Position numbers and translations under genes: made by a program
Shown: positions 36,257 through 45,385 of the stretch, piece by piece
How the letters are laid out: each line of letters begins with the position of its first letter
How positions within the stretch are numbered: the stretch's first letter is position 1
NCBI RefSeq assembly: GCF_000518485.1
Contig: NZ_JADR01000006.1
Coordinates: 1-64,000 of the forward strand
Length of the DNA stretch: 64,000 bases
Source: Olleya marilimosa CAM030
GTDB taxonomy: Bacteria > Bacteroidota > Bacteroidia > Flavobacteriales > Flavobacteriaceae
Direction: 5' to 3'
Notes under the pieces: generated by a model
What the model was told of the DNA's origin: nothing
Seen by the model: only the letters and a program-made list of their open reading frames with translations
The model's database searches: none

Positions 36257-36613
36257 ATGAAAAAACTAGTATTAGTATTAATAATGATTGCATCAACGGT
36301 ATCTTTTGCACAAGACAAAAACAAAAGAGAAAGTTTAGAAGTTGATGGTGTTTGTATGATGTGTAAATCAAGAATAGAAAAAGCATGTTTTAAAACAAAA
36401 GGCGTAAAAAGTGCTGTTTGGAATGTGGATACACATGAGTTAAAATTAATTTTTGACGAAAACAAAACAAACCTTAAAACTATAGAGCAAAACATTTTAG
36501 CTGTTGGTCATGATACAAAAACGTTAAAAGCAACAGATGAAGCTTATAATACAGTACATCCTTGTTGTAAATACAGAGATGAAGAGGTTAAAGATGATCA
36601 CAAAAATGATTAA
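36257..36613 (+). CDS. Secreted heavy-metal-associated protein
   Basis: A 118-residue periplasmic or exported protein: signal peptide (1-18, ending VSFAQ), an HMA-like ferredoxin-fold domain with GVCMMCKSRIEKAC (C33, C36, C44) and a C-terminal extension with HPCCKYRDEE (H101, C103, C104) that ends in charged, His-containing sequence. It is the last gene of the metal operon, 13 bases after the receptor stop, followed by a strong terminator. It is likely a periplasmic metal carrier between receptor and inner membrane (inference). Confidence 0.85.
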   Translation: MKKLVLVLIMIASTVSFAQDKNKRESLEVDGVCMMCKSRIEKACFKTKGVKSAVWNVDTHELKLIFDENKTNLKTIEQNILAVGHDTKTLKATDEAYNTVHPCCKYRDEEVKDDHKND

Positions 36614-36630
36614 TATTAATTAATTGAAAT

Positions 36631-36664
36631 AAAAAAAACGCCTGCAATTGCAGGCGTTTTTTTA
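36631..36664. terminator. Terminator of the metal operon
   Basis: A-run, CGCCTGCAATTGCAGGCG perfect palindrome (36639-36656) and an eight-T run, between the convergent genes at 36613 and 36684; usable from both sides. Confidence 0.9.
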
Positions 36665-36683
36665 TTACTTATTTAGTATAGTA

Positions 36684-38111
36684 TTACTTATTAATTAAAC
36701 CAAGTAACTCAGTTTCCATCATGACATCAAACATATTAGCTTTAGGATTTACAATCACAGCATTTTTATCAACTATAAAAACTTTATTGACAGGTTTTAA
36801 GGATAATAGCTCTATAGCCTTTTCAACGTTTTCAAAATGATATTCATTATTTAAATTAAAGTTGTTACGTTGTAATATTTCAGCTTGCTCGCGACTGCTT
36901 AAGGCATTTATAGAAATTGCTATTATATCAAATTCAGGATATTTTTTTTGCAGGTCTTTAGCACGCTCATGCGATACTTTTAAATGGTATCTGTCCATGG
37001 TATCCCAAAAATAAATAATAGTAGGTTTATTAATAATATCTTTTAAGTGCTTTGCATCTTCATTTTTGTCAATAACCATTAAATCAGGAATAATCTGACC
37101 AGGTTTTAAAAGTTTATAAGAGTTTACTAGTTTAGTAGCTTTAAACTTTTGTTCATTATTTGTGCTTTTGGCTTGAAACGATTTTAGTAACGTATCATAA
37201 TCATCAACACTTTTTGAAGCATTTATAAACTTAATCATGTTATAATATAACAATCTGTTTTTTATAAAAGTGTCAGACACCTTTTGCTCAATCAACGTTA
37301 ATTTATCCAAATTATAATCCAAAGATTGGTTGTTATAAGTGTCGTCTTTAGAATGTTTAAAGTGCTCTTGTAAAGCTATATTATTAAAATGAAACCTTAA
37401 AAAAGAAACATAAGGTCTATAATCTTTTAGTGTTTCATTGTTGTAATCAATCTCAGATCTAAAGTCAAAAAAGTCACTTGGTAATTTATTAAAAATAGCT
37501 TCTTCATTTTCACTGTAATTAATAAATGGATAGGCTTCTTTACTATAATAATAGTTGTAATTTATGTTAGCTTTAGCATAGGTGTTAAAAAGCTTAGTAG
37601 TTTTATGTTTTCTATTAAATTTAGATAGTTTTTCAAGTTTAGCATCTCTTATTTTAGAAAGTTTAGTTTCAAATTCCTTTGGCTCTAATTGACTAATTTT
37701 TAAAATTTCCTGCTCTTGTTTTTCTGTTTCCAAAAACAAATCCATCAAGTAGTTATTTTCTTTTTCTCCTATACCATTAAAAACTAAAGACTCGTCAAAT
37801 TCCACAGTATTCACTCTTACCATGATGCTATCTTGTGGTTGTATTAAAAAGGACTGAGACTCTTTACCATCATAAAAACTAAATAAGCCTGGTTCAAAGT
37901 CATTAAATGTGTATTTAAAACGATTATTACTATCTAAATAAACCGTATCAATAATCTCTGAAGATTTAAAAATGATAATGTAATTGGTACTTGGATTAAT
38001 TATTTCGCCACCAAAAAACGCAGTATGGTCCTCTAATGTCTTTTTATCTTTTTTACAAGAAAACATGACGCTAGAGCAAATTAAAAGATATAAAAAGAGT
38101 CTTGTATACAT
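36684..38111 (-). CDS. TlpA-like lipoprotein lacking catalytic cysteines
   Basis: A 475-residue lipoprotein (signal ending SVMFSC, Cys19). After a beta-rich N-terminal domain (about 25-115) and a long helical middle, the C-terminal part (about 340-475) has the thioredoxin-like layout: PTIIYFWDTMDRYHLKVS, FDIIAISINA, PVNKVFIVDKNAVIV. The place where TlpA and ResA have W-C-x-x-C reads FWDTMDRYH, and no cysteine is present after the lipidation site, so it cannot do thiol-disulfide exchange. It may be a binding or scaffold protein. A TATTTTTG box precedes it. Confidence 0.75.
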   Translation of the reverse strand: MYTRLFLYLLICSSVMFSCKKDKKTLEDHTAFFGGEIINPSTNYIIIFKSSEIIDTVYLDSNNRFKYTFNDFEPGLFSFYDGKESQSFLIQPQDSIMVRVNTVEFDESLVFNGIGEKENNYLMDLFLETEKQEQEILKISQLEPKEFETKLSKIRDAKLEKLSKFNRKHKTTKLFNTYAKANINYNYYYSKEAYPFINYSENEEAIFNKLPSDFFDFRSEIDYNNETLKDYRPYVSFLRFHFNNIALQEHFKHSKDDTYNNQSLDYNLDKLTLIEQKVSDTFIKNRLLYYNMIKFINASKSVDDYDTLLKSFQAKSTNNEQKFKATKLVNSYKLLKPGQIIPDLMVIDKNEDAKHLKDIINKPTIIYFWDTMDRYHLKVSHERAKDLQKKYPEFDIIAISINALSSREQAEILQRNNFNLNNEYHFENVEKAIELLSLKPVNKVFIVDKNAVIVNPKANMFDVMMETELLGLINK

Positions 38112-38191
38112 ATATTAATTAATAAGGGCAAAAAATTTTTACAAACAAAAATATGTTTTGCGAAAGAGTTCTCGTGTTAAGGCGTTGTTAA

Positions 38192-39889
<1,698 letters not shown>

Positions 39890-39912
39890 TTTTAAAATTT
39901 ATTTTCATATTT

Positions 39913-39946
39913 AAAAAGCCTTCAGGATCTCTGAAGGCTTTTTTTA
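39913..39946 (+). terminator. ABC-F terminator
   Basis: AAAAAGCCTTCAG / CTGAAGGCTTTTTTT with a five-base loop, 24 bases past the stop. Confidence 0.88.
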
Positions 39947-40072
39947 TAAGTGTTTATCTGTTTTTTTTGCTTTCTAATTTTAGTTAATCATGTGTTAAAT
40001 ACACAATTTTAAAAACCGACTTTTTAATTCTCTCGTAAATAGACCGAACTTAAAAACCAAAACAATAAAATT

Positions 40073-40654
40073 ATGAAAACAGTAAAATTATCAAAAATCG
40101 TATTAGGACTTAGTGTAATGCTTGTAGCTAACTTAGGTTTGGCACAAGATAAAAAAATGATGAAAGAAGACACTAAAATGGTTGGAGGTGCAGCGATGTA
40201 TCCATCAAAAAACATTGTAGAAAATGCAGTAAATTCTAAAGATCACACAACATTAGTTGCAGCAGTTAAGGCAGCAGAATTAGTTGATGTTTTACAAAGT
40301 GAAGGACCTTTTACGGTTTTTGCACCAACAAATGCAGCTTTTGATAAGTTACCAATGGGAACTGTAGATACCTTGTTAAAACCAGAAAACAAAGAACAAT
40401 TACAAACGGTATTAAAATATCACGTTGTAGCTGGAAAGTGGAACGCTAAAGAAATTTTAACACTAATTGAAAAAGGAGATGGTAAAGCAGTAATTAACAC
40501 AGTTTCTGGAGGTACGCTAACAGCATGGAAAAAAGGAAAAGACGTTTATGTAACTGATGAAAACGGAAACTCTGCTAAAGTAACTATTGCAGACGTAAAT
40601 CAATCCAATGGAGTTATACACGTAATTGACACAGTATTATTACCAAAAGCCTAA
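40073..40654 (+). CDS. Fasciclin-domain secreted protein
   Basis: A 193-residue exported protein: signal peptide (about 1-24, ending LGLAQ), a short lysine/methionine-rich linker, and one fasciclin (FAS1) domain from about residue 45 with AAELVDVLQSEGPFTVFAPTN, YHVVAGKWNAKEI and SNGVIHVIDTVLLP. FAS1 domains mediate adhesion or binding at the cell surface. It has its own strong terminator. An unusual promoter is possible: AACCG (40014-40018) and CGTAA (40034-40038), a spacing of 15, resemble ECF sigma elements. Confidence 0.92.
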   Translation: MKTVKLSKIVLGLSVMLVANLGLAQDKKMMKEDTKMVGGAAMYPSKNIVENAVNSKDHTTLVAAVKAAELVDVLQSEGPFTVFAPTNAAFDKLPMGTVDTLLKPENKEQLQTVLKYHVVAGKWNAKEILTLIEKGDGKAVINTVSGGTLTAWKKGKDVYVTDENGNSAKVTIADVNQSNGVIHVIDTVLLPKA

Positions 40655-40680
40655 GTTTATATACTTATTTGAATAGTCTA

Positions 40681-40722
40681 AAAAAACCTCTTCATTCTTT
40701 ACAGAATAGAAGAGGTTTTTTT
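40681..40722. terminator. Bidirectional terminator
   Basis: AAAAAACCTCTTC with ATTCT, loop, AGAAT and GAAGAGGTTTTTTTT form a long hairpin with one bulge between convergent fasciclin and DUF2007 genes. Confidence 0.85.
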
Positions 40723-40952
40723 TATGCATTTGTTTCTGCTTTTACAGCTTCAACAATGGATAGTGCTTTACTAAGTTCAGATTCATGAACAAAGACTTCA
40801 GGTACTCTTGGTATATCGTGTACAAAACCACCTAGACGACCAGATTCATTTTCGTCTTTAATAATGGGATGTATTCCAATATCCTCTAATCTGGTTTTTA
40901 TTAATTGTACAATTATAAAGTTGCCTTCAAATACTTTTATATAGTCTGTCAT
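40722..40952 (-). CDS. DUF2007 small signal-transducing-like protein
   Basis: A 76-residue soluble protein of the DUF2007 family (sometimes called putative signal transducing protein), related in fold to PII-like ferredoxin folds. Visible features: FEGNFIIVQLIKTRLEDIGI and the acidic VPEVFVHESELSKALSIVEAV. Function is unknown; the domain is often found as a regulator or a partner of small molecules. It is separated from the small paralogue array upstream by 80 bases. Confidence 0.75.
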   Translation of the reverse strand: MTDYIKVFEGNFIIVQLIKTRLEDIGIHPIIKDENESGRLGGFVHDIPRVPEVFVHESELSKALSIVEAVKAETNA

Positions 40953-41034
40953 AATTTTGAATTTAAGTTGTTACTTAAATATACAAAAAAATAAGGGAAG
41001 TCTAAAGGTGTGTAAAGTTTATAGTTTTGTTAAA

Positions 41035-41232
41035 TTATTTTAAGTTTTTAAATTTAAAATACTTGTATATACTGTAGCCTCCAGATCCAATAAAAGCTAT
41101 GGCTATTATTAATCTAATAGTGTTAGGGGTTAGATTTTCATTTAAATGCTGGTAAATTCTAAAGACACCATAGGCAATAAACACTATACCTAAAATTAAA
41201 TTCAAAATATTATTCTTTGGTTGCTCTTGCAT
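41035..41232 (-). CDS. Small membrane protein, paralogue 3 of a tandem array
   Basis: A 65-residue protein with two predicted helices (about 9-26 and 37-55) flanking the motif FRIYQHLNENL, and a basic tail (KYFKFKNLK). It is clearly homologous to the two genes upstream at 41251 and 41467 (shared pattern: polar head, GLVF/GIVF helix, (Y/F)RLYQ, RLIIA helix, GGY or GYG, IY). It is the last of the array, 18 bases after its neighbour. Function unknown. Confidence 0.75.
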   Translation of the reverse strand: MQEQPKNNILNLILGIVFIAYGVFRIYQHLNENLTPNTIRLIIAIAFIGSGGYSIYKYFKFKNLK

Positions 41233-41250
41233 AGTTAAATGGTAATAATA

Positions 41251-41448
41251 TTAGACCTGCTTTTTTAATTGAGTGTAGTTATATAATGCATAAATACCAT
41301 AACCTATAGCAAATACAGCAATAGCTACTCTAAACGTGCTTAATGTTGGGTTGGCATTAAAATGTTGGTATAGTCTAAAGCATCCAAAACCTATTAGTAA
41401 TAGTCCAGTAAATAAATTATAAAGTTTATTATTTTTTAATGATTCCAT
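41251..41448 (-). CDS. Small membrane protein, paralogue 2 of a tandem array
   Basis: A 65-residue two-helix membrane protein with the shared motif CFRLYQHFNANP between helices and a basic tail (LYNYTQLKKQV). It is 18 bases from each neighbour of the array. Compared with its paralogues it keeps the FRLYQ block and the terminal Tyr-rich helix but differs in most other positions, so the duplications are old. Confidence 0.75.
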   Translation of the reverse strand: MESLKNNKLYNLFTGLLLIGFGCFRLYQHFNANPTLSTFRVAIAVFAIGYGIYALYNYTQLKKQV

Positions 41449-41466
41449 ATATAGGTTTGTTTATAC

Positions 41467-41661
41467 TTATTTTTCTTTTATGCTGTTTATATATGTGTAA
41501 ATCGCATATCCACCATAACCAAAAAATACTAATGCAATAATTAGTCTGACTGGGTTAAAAGAAGCTTCATTAAAAAATTGATATAGTCTATAAAATGCAT
41601 AAGCTAAAAAAACTAGTCCTGATATTAGATAAGATATTTTCTTTTTAAAAATAGACGACAT
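41467..41661 (-). CDS. Small membrane protein, paralogue 1 of a tandem array
   Basis: A 64-residue two-helix membrane protein with FYRLYQFFNEAS between helices and the C-terminal GGYAIYTYINS. It begins 2 bases after the stop of pheT, so the array is read as an extension of the pheT transcript. As in its two paralogues the loop is polar and short, suggesting a hairpin in the inner membrane. Confidence 0.75.
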   Translation of the reverse strand: MSSIFKKKISYLISGLVFLAYAFYRLYQFFNEASFNPVRLIIALVFFGYGGYAIYTYINSIKEK

Positions 41662-41663
41662 AA

Positions 41664-44093
41664 TTATCTTAATTCTGCACCAAGTTGTTTTTCAAAATTA
41701 TTTTGCAGTTTATTCATTATCTTATCTACTACTTTATCCGTAAGTGTTTGTCTGTCGTCCATAAATGTAAAACTAACAGCATAGCTCTTTTTACCTTGCG
41801 GTAAGTTTTTGCCTTGATATACATCAAACAAATTAACATTTTTAAGTAATTGTTTTTCTGTTTTTTTAGCAATGGCTTGTAAACTGTCAAAGGTTACGTT
41901 TTCATCTAATAATAAAGCAAAATCACGTCTTACTTCTGGATATTTAGGTATTGCAGTAAATTTAATTTTATTACGTTTTGCAACTTCTATAATAGTATCC
42001 CAATTAAAATCAGCATAAAACACATCTTGTGTGATATCAAAATGCTTAGCTATTTTAGACTTTAATACGCCAAAGTTTACTAATGTGTCACGTCCTATGC
42101 TAAGCTGCAAACCTTCGGAAAACACATCATTTGTCGTAGCGTTTTCTTGGTAGCGTGTAATTCCTAAACGTTCTAAAATACTGGCAATAATTCCTTTAAG
42201 GTAAAAGAAATTAGTTTTTGCTTGTGGCGCAATTGACCAGCTTTCTTCAGTCTTAAATCCAGTTACAAGTAAGGACAAGTGTTTATACTCTTCTCTTGTA
42301 CCATTATAATCGTGATAGGTTTTACCAAATTCAAAAAACTTTAAATTGGTTTGACGTCTATTAATATTGTGGCTTAAAGCTTCTAATCCAGAGAATAGTA
42401 ATGTTTGACGCATAACACCTAAGTCTTGACTTAAAGGATTTAGCATCTCTACATTATGCTCTGTTTTTAAATGGTCTGTTAACTTTAAGTAGTTAGCACT
42501 GGTTAATGAGTTTGCCATAATCTCAAACCAACCTTGAGCTGCTAATTGATTACCAATAACGTTTTGTAGTTTATAATCTTCAAACCTAGAGGCATTAGAT
42601 ATTGAGGCATTTAATTTAGAGCTAGTCTCAATATTATTGTAACCGTAGACTCTTAAAATCTCTTCAATAACATCAGCTTCACGTGTTACATCGTTTCTAA
42701 AAGCAGGAATAGTTAGACCTAAACCAGTTTCGGTAACACTATTAATTTTGATATCTAGAGAGGTTAGTATGGATTTTATAGTTTCGGTAGGTATTTCTTG
42801 ACCAATTAGTTTAGTTGCTTTTTCAAAACTTAATCTAACCTGAAAATCTTCAATTTTATTAGGATATATGTCTGCAATATCACTAGTAATTTCTCCTCCA
42901 GCAATCTCTTGGATTAGTAATGCAGCACGTTTTAAAGCATATTCGGTAATTTTTGGATCAATACCACGTTCAAATCTAAACGATGCATCGGTGTTTAATC
43001 CATGACGTTTTGCAGTTTTACGGACACTTACAGGATTAAAGTAAGCACTTTCTAAAAAGATGTTTGTTGTATGTTCTGTAACTCCACTATCTATACCACC
43101 AAAAACACCAGCAATACACATAGGTTTTTCGGTATTACAAATCATTAAATCATCTTCATGTAATTCACGCTCTACACCATCTAAAGTAGTAAATTTGGTA
43201 CCTGTTGGTAATGTTTTAACTTCCACTTTATTTCCGGTAATTTTACTAGCATCAAAAGCGTGCAAAGGTTGACCTAAATCGTGCAATACGTAGTTTGTAA
43301 TATCTACTACATTATTAATTGGTGACAAACCAATAGCTTTTAATCTGTTTTGTAACCATTCAGGAGAGGCTTCTATCTTTATACCAGAAATAGTTACACC
43401 ACAATATCTTGGTGCTAACTCTTTATTTAAGACGTCCACATCAATTTTAAGTGTTCTGCTATCTACATGATATGCACTAACACTAGGTGTAATTAATTCG
43501 ACATTTATTCCTTTTTGTTGTAATCCAGCTTTTAAGTCACGAGCAGTACCAAAGTGACTCATAGCGTCTGCACGATTAGGTGTTAATCCAATTTCAAAAA
43601 CCTGATCATTTTCTACATCAAACAAGTCAGCACAAGGTGTACCAACCACAGTGTCTTCAGGTAAAACTAAAATTCCGTCATGGGATTTTCCTAGACCTAA
43701 TTCATCTTCAGCACAAATCATTCCGTGACTTTCCTCACCTCTAATTTTACCTTTTTTAATGGTCCAAGCTTCTCCATCTTCAGTATATAAAGTGGTTCCG
43801 ATAGTTGCAACAGGTACTTTTTGTCCAGCAGCAACGTTTGGTGCGCCACATACAATTTGTACTGGCTGGTCTTGTCCTATGTTTACAGTGGTTACTTTTA
43901 GTTTGTCAGCATTACTATGTTGCACGCAAGTTAAAACCTCACCAACAACAACCCCTTCTAATCCTCCTTTTACACTTTGGTATAGGTCTAAGCCTTCAAC
44001 TTCTAGACCTAAATCTGTAAGTAATTCGCTAGTTTGTTCAGGAGTCCAATCAATTTTTATAAATTGTTTAATCCAGTTGTAAGAAATCTTCAT
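41664..44093 (-). CDS. pheT: Phenylalanyl-tRNA synthetase beta subunit
   Basis: Charges tRNA-Phe as an alpha2-beta2 enzyme with PheS, which is not in the window. The 809-residue protein starts at ATG 44093 (MKISYNWIKQFI); a further ATG seven codons upstream lies inside the promoter region and would add residues unlike the family. Features: tRNA-binding domain (about 40-150), B3/B4 editing domain with GHGMI-like ESHGMICAEDELGLG, B5 domain (about 400-480) and C-terminal anticodon-binding FDX-ACB domain (KYPEVRRDFALLLD, about 715-805). TATATTTG promoter box is at 44121-44114. Confidence 0.97.
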   Translation of the reverse strand: MKISYNWIKQFIKIDWTPEQTSELLTDLGLEVEGLDLYQSVKGGLEGVVVGEVLTCVQHSNADKLKVTTVNIGQDQPVQIVCGAPNVAAGQKVPVATIGTTLYTEDGEAWTIKKGKIRGEESHGMICAEDELGLGKSHDGILVLPEDTVVGTPCADLFDVENDQVFEIGLTPNRADAMSHFGTARDLKAGLQQKGINVELITPSVSAYHVDSRTLKIDVDVLNKELAPRYCGVTISGIKIEASPEWLQNRLKAIGLSPINNVVDITNYVLHDLGQPLHAFDASKITGNKVEVKTLPTGTKFTTLDGVERELHEDDLMICNTEKPMCIAGVFGGIDSGVTEHTTNIFLESAYFNPVSVRKTAKRHGLNTDASFRFERGIDPKITEYALKRAALLIQEIAGGEITSDIADIYPNKIEDFQVRLSFEKATKLIGQEIPTETIKSILTSLDIKINSVTETGLGLTIPAFRNDVTREADVIEEILRVYGYNNIETSSKLNASISNASRFEDYKLQNVIGNQLAAQGWFEIMANSLTSANYLKLTDHLKTEHNVEMLNPLSQDLGVMRQTLLFSGLEALSHNINRRQTNLKFFEFGKTYHDYNGTREEYKHLSLLVTGFKTEESWSIAPQAKTNFFYLKGIIASILERLGITRYQENATTNDVFSEGLQLSIGRDTLVNFGVLKSKIAKHFDITQDVFYADFNWDTIIEVAKRNKIKFTAIPKYPEVRRDFALLLDENVTFDSLQAIAKKTEKQLLKNVNLFDVYQGKNLPQGKKSYAVSFTFMDDRQTLTDKVVDKIMNKLQNNFEKQLGAELR

Positions 44094-44113
44094 TTGTATA
44101 CTAATTAAGTGCA

Positions 44114-44121
44114 CAAATATA
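44114..44121 (-). promoter_or_regulatory. pheT promoter -7 element
   Basis: TATATTTG on the minus strand, 20 bases before the ATG at 44093; it contains the alternative start at 44114, so the shorter protein is favoured. Confidence 0.6.
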
Positions 44122-44338
44122 ACAATACTTAGTAGTTTTAAGGATTTAAAAAACAGCTTTTATTTCAATTTTAAAGCAATTTTTTCGGACCTTTTGTTGA
44201 TTAAGATAAATGTTAGGGTTTTAGAACGAAAAACACTGCATTTTATCCATGATTTATATAAAACTGATAAAATTAAAAATCTAATTAAGCTTTAATTAAC
44301 GTATATTAGATTGATATTAATCATTAAAACCAAAAAAA

Positions 44339-44539
44339 ATGAAGACTATTTTTAAAATAGCATTACTTATCGTGTTATTTTCTGTTACTTCTTGCAGAGA
44401 CTCTAAAAAAGATGACGCAGCAGTTAAAGCTACTGAGCAAATTGAAACTATTGAAGTTGAAACAGATAGCTTAGTAAACGACTTAGAGCTTGAGGCAAAC
44501 GAATTAGAAAAGGAATTAAATGAACTTGAAAACCTATAA
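44339..44539 (+). CDS. Small acidic coiled-coil lipoprotein
   Basis: A 66-residue lipoprotein (signal ending SVTSC, Cys19). The mature part is a short acidic, leucine/glutamate-heavy helix (EVETDSLVNDLELEANELEK) typical of a coiled coil. It ends 4 bases before the start of the next gene, another secreted coiled-coil protein. The size and composition recall small outer-membrane lipoproteins, but no family is recognised. Confidence 0.7.
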   Translation: MKTIFKIALLIVLFSVTSCRDSKKDDAAVKATEQIETIEVETDSLVNDLELEANELEKELNELENL

Positions 44540-44543
44540 TAGC

Positions 44544-45278
44544 ATGAAACATTTAAAGATTATATTAGTTTGTACAGGATTATTTTTACTAAGTAATCAA
44601 CAAACTTTGACAGCACAAGTAAATAGTGAAACTGAGCTAGCAAAAAAGGCTGGACAGAGAAAAGCTGAAATGAAAGCTGAAAAAGAGCAAATGAAAGCGC
44701 AAATGAAAGACAAAAAAGAAGCGCTTAAGGATAATATGAAGGAAAAGCAAAGCGAGCTTAAAGAGATGCAGGCTAAAAAAGGCGAAATGAATGCAGAAAT
44801 GCAGGAGGAAAGAGCTGAAATGAAAGCTAAAATGCAAAATGCAACTAGTGATGAAAAAGTGGCATTAAAAGCACAAATGAAAGAAAAAATGAGTGCTAAA
44901 CGTATGGATATGGCACAAAAACGTGAAGAGCTTAAGGCTAAACGTGAAGCGTTTAAAGGTGATAAAGAAGCTTATAAAACTGAGCGTATCGAAGCTGTTA
45001 AGTCAAGACTGACGTCTTATGACAGTAAAATAGATGCTAGTGACCAATTAGTAACTAAAGGTCAGGACAGATTAGCAGCTGCTAAAGCGCAATTAGAGAA
45101 GCAAAAAGCAGAAGGAACTATTACAGATGAGGAAATTAGCAAACGTGAAATGACATTTAAAAGAATAGAGGAAAAGCTAAAAAAGCATGAAATTGCTATT
45201 GAAAGAACTAAAACTAGAATTCAAAATAATAAAGAAAAGTTAGTCGAACTTGAAAAAGTGGAAACTGCTGAAGAGTAA
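44544..45278 (+). CDS. Secreted Met/Lys/Glu-rich coiled-coil protein
   Basis: A 244-residue exported protein. The preferred ATG at 44544 (MKHLKIILVCTG) gives a normal signal peptide ending TLTAQ and starts right after the upstream gene; the ATG at 44520 overlaps that gene. The mature protein is nearly all helix, rich in K, E, M and A, with repeating MKAE/MKAQ units (about 25-120) and another heptad-like region (about 150-240). It has no enzymatic motif and probably forms a periplasmic coiled coil; with its lipoprotein neighbour it could form a cell-envelope spacer. Confidence 0.7.
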   Translation: MKHLKIILVCTGLFLLSNQQTLTAQVNSETELAKKAGQRKAEMKAEKEQMKAQMKDKKEALKDNMKEKQSELKEMQAKKGEMNAEMQEERAEMKAKMQNATSDEKVALKAQMKEKMSAKRMDMAQKREELKAKREAFKGDKEAYKTERIEAVKSRLTSYDSKIDASDQLVTKGQDRLAAAKAQLEKQKAEGTITDEEISKREMTFKRIEEKLKKHEIAIERTKTRIQNNKEKLVELEKVETAEE

Positions 45279-45300
45279 AAAATAGATAATTTTATATTTT

Positions 45301-45330
45301 AAAAAGACATTGTTAACGCAATGTCTTTTT
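45301..45330 (+). terminator. Terminator of the coiled-coil operon
   Basis: AAAAAGACATTG / CAATGTCTTTTT hairpin with a six-base loop, 22 bases after the stop. Confidence 0.85.
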
Positions 45331-45385
45331 AATTGTAAGTATTTTGTTGTTATTTCGAATAATATAATAAATAAACCATCAAATT

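Noticed and set aside
43759-44082. 107-residue plus-strand frame over pheT
   Set aside because: Overlaps the N-terminal coding region of pheT in the opposite direction; composition is that of a shadow frame.
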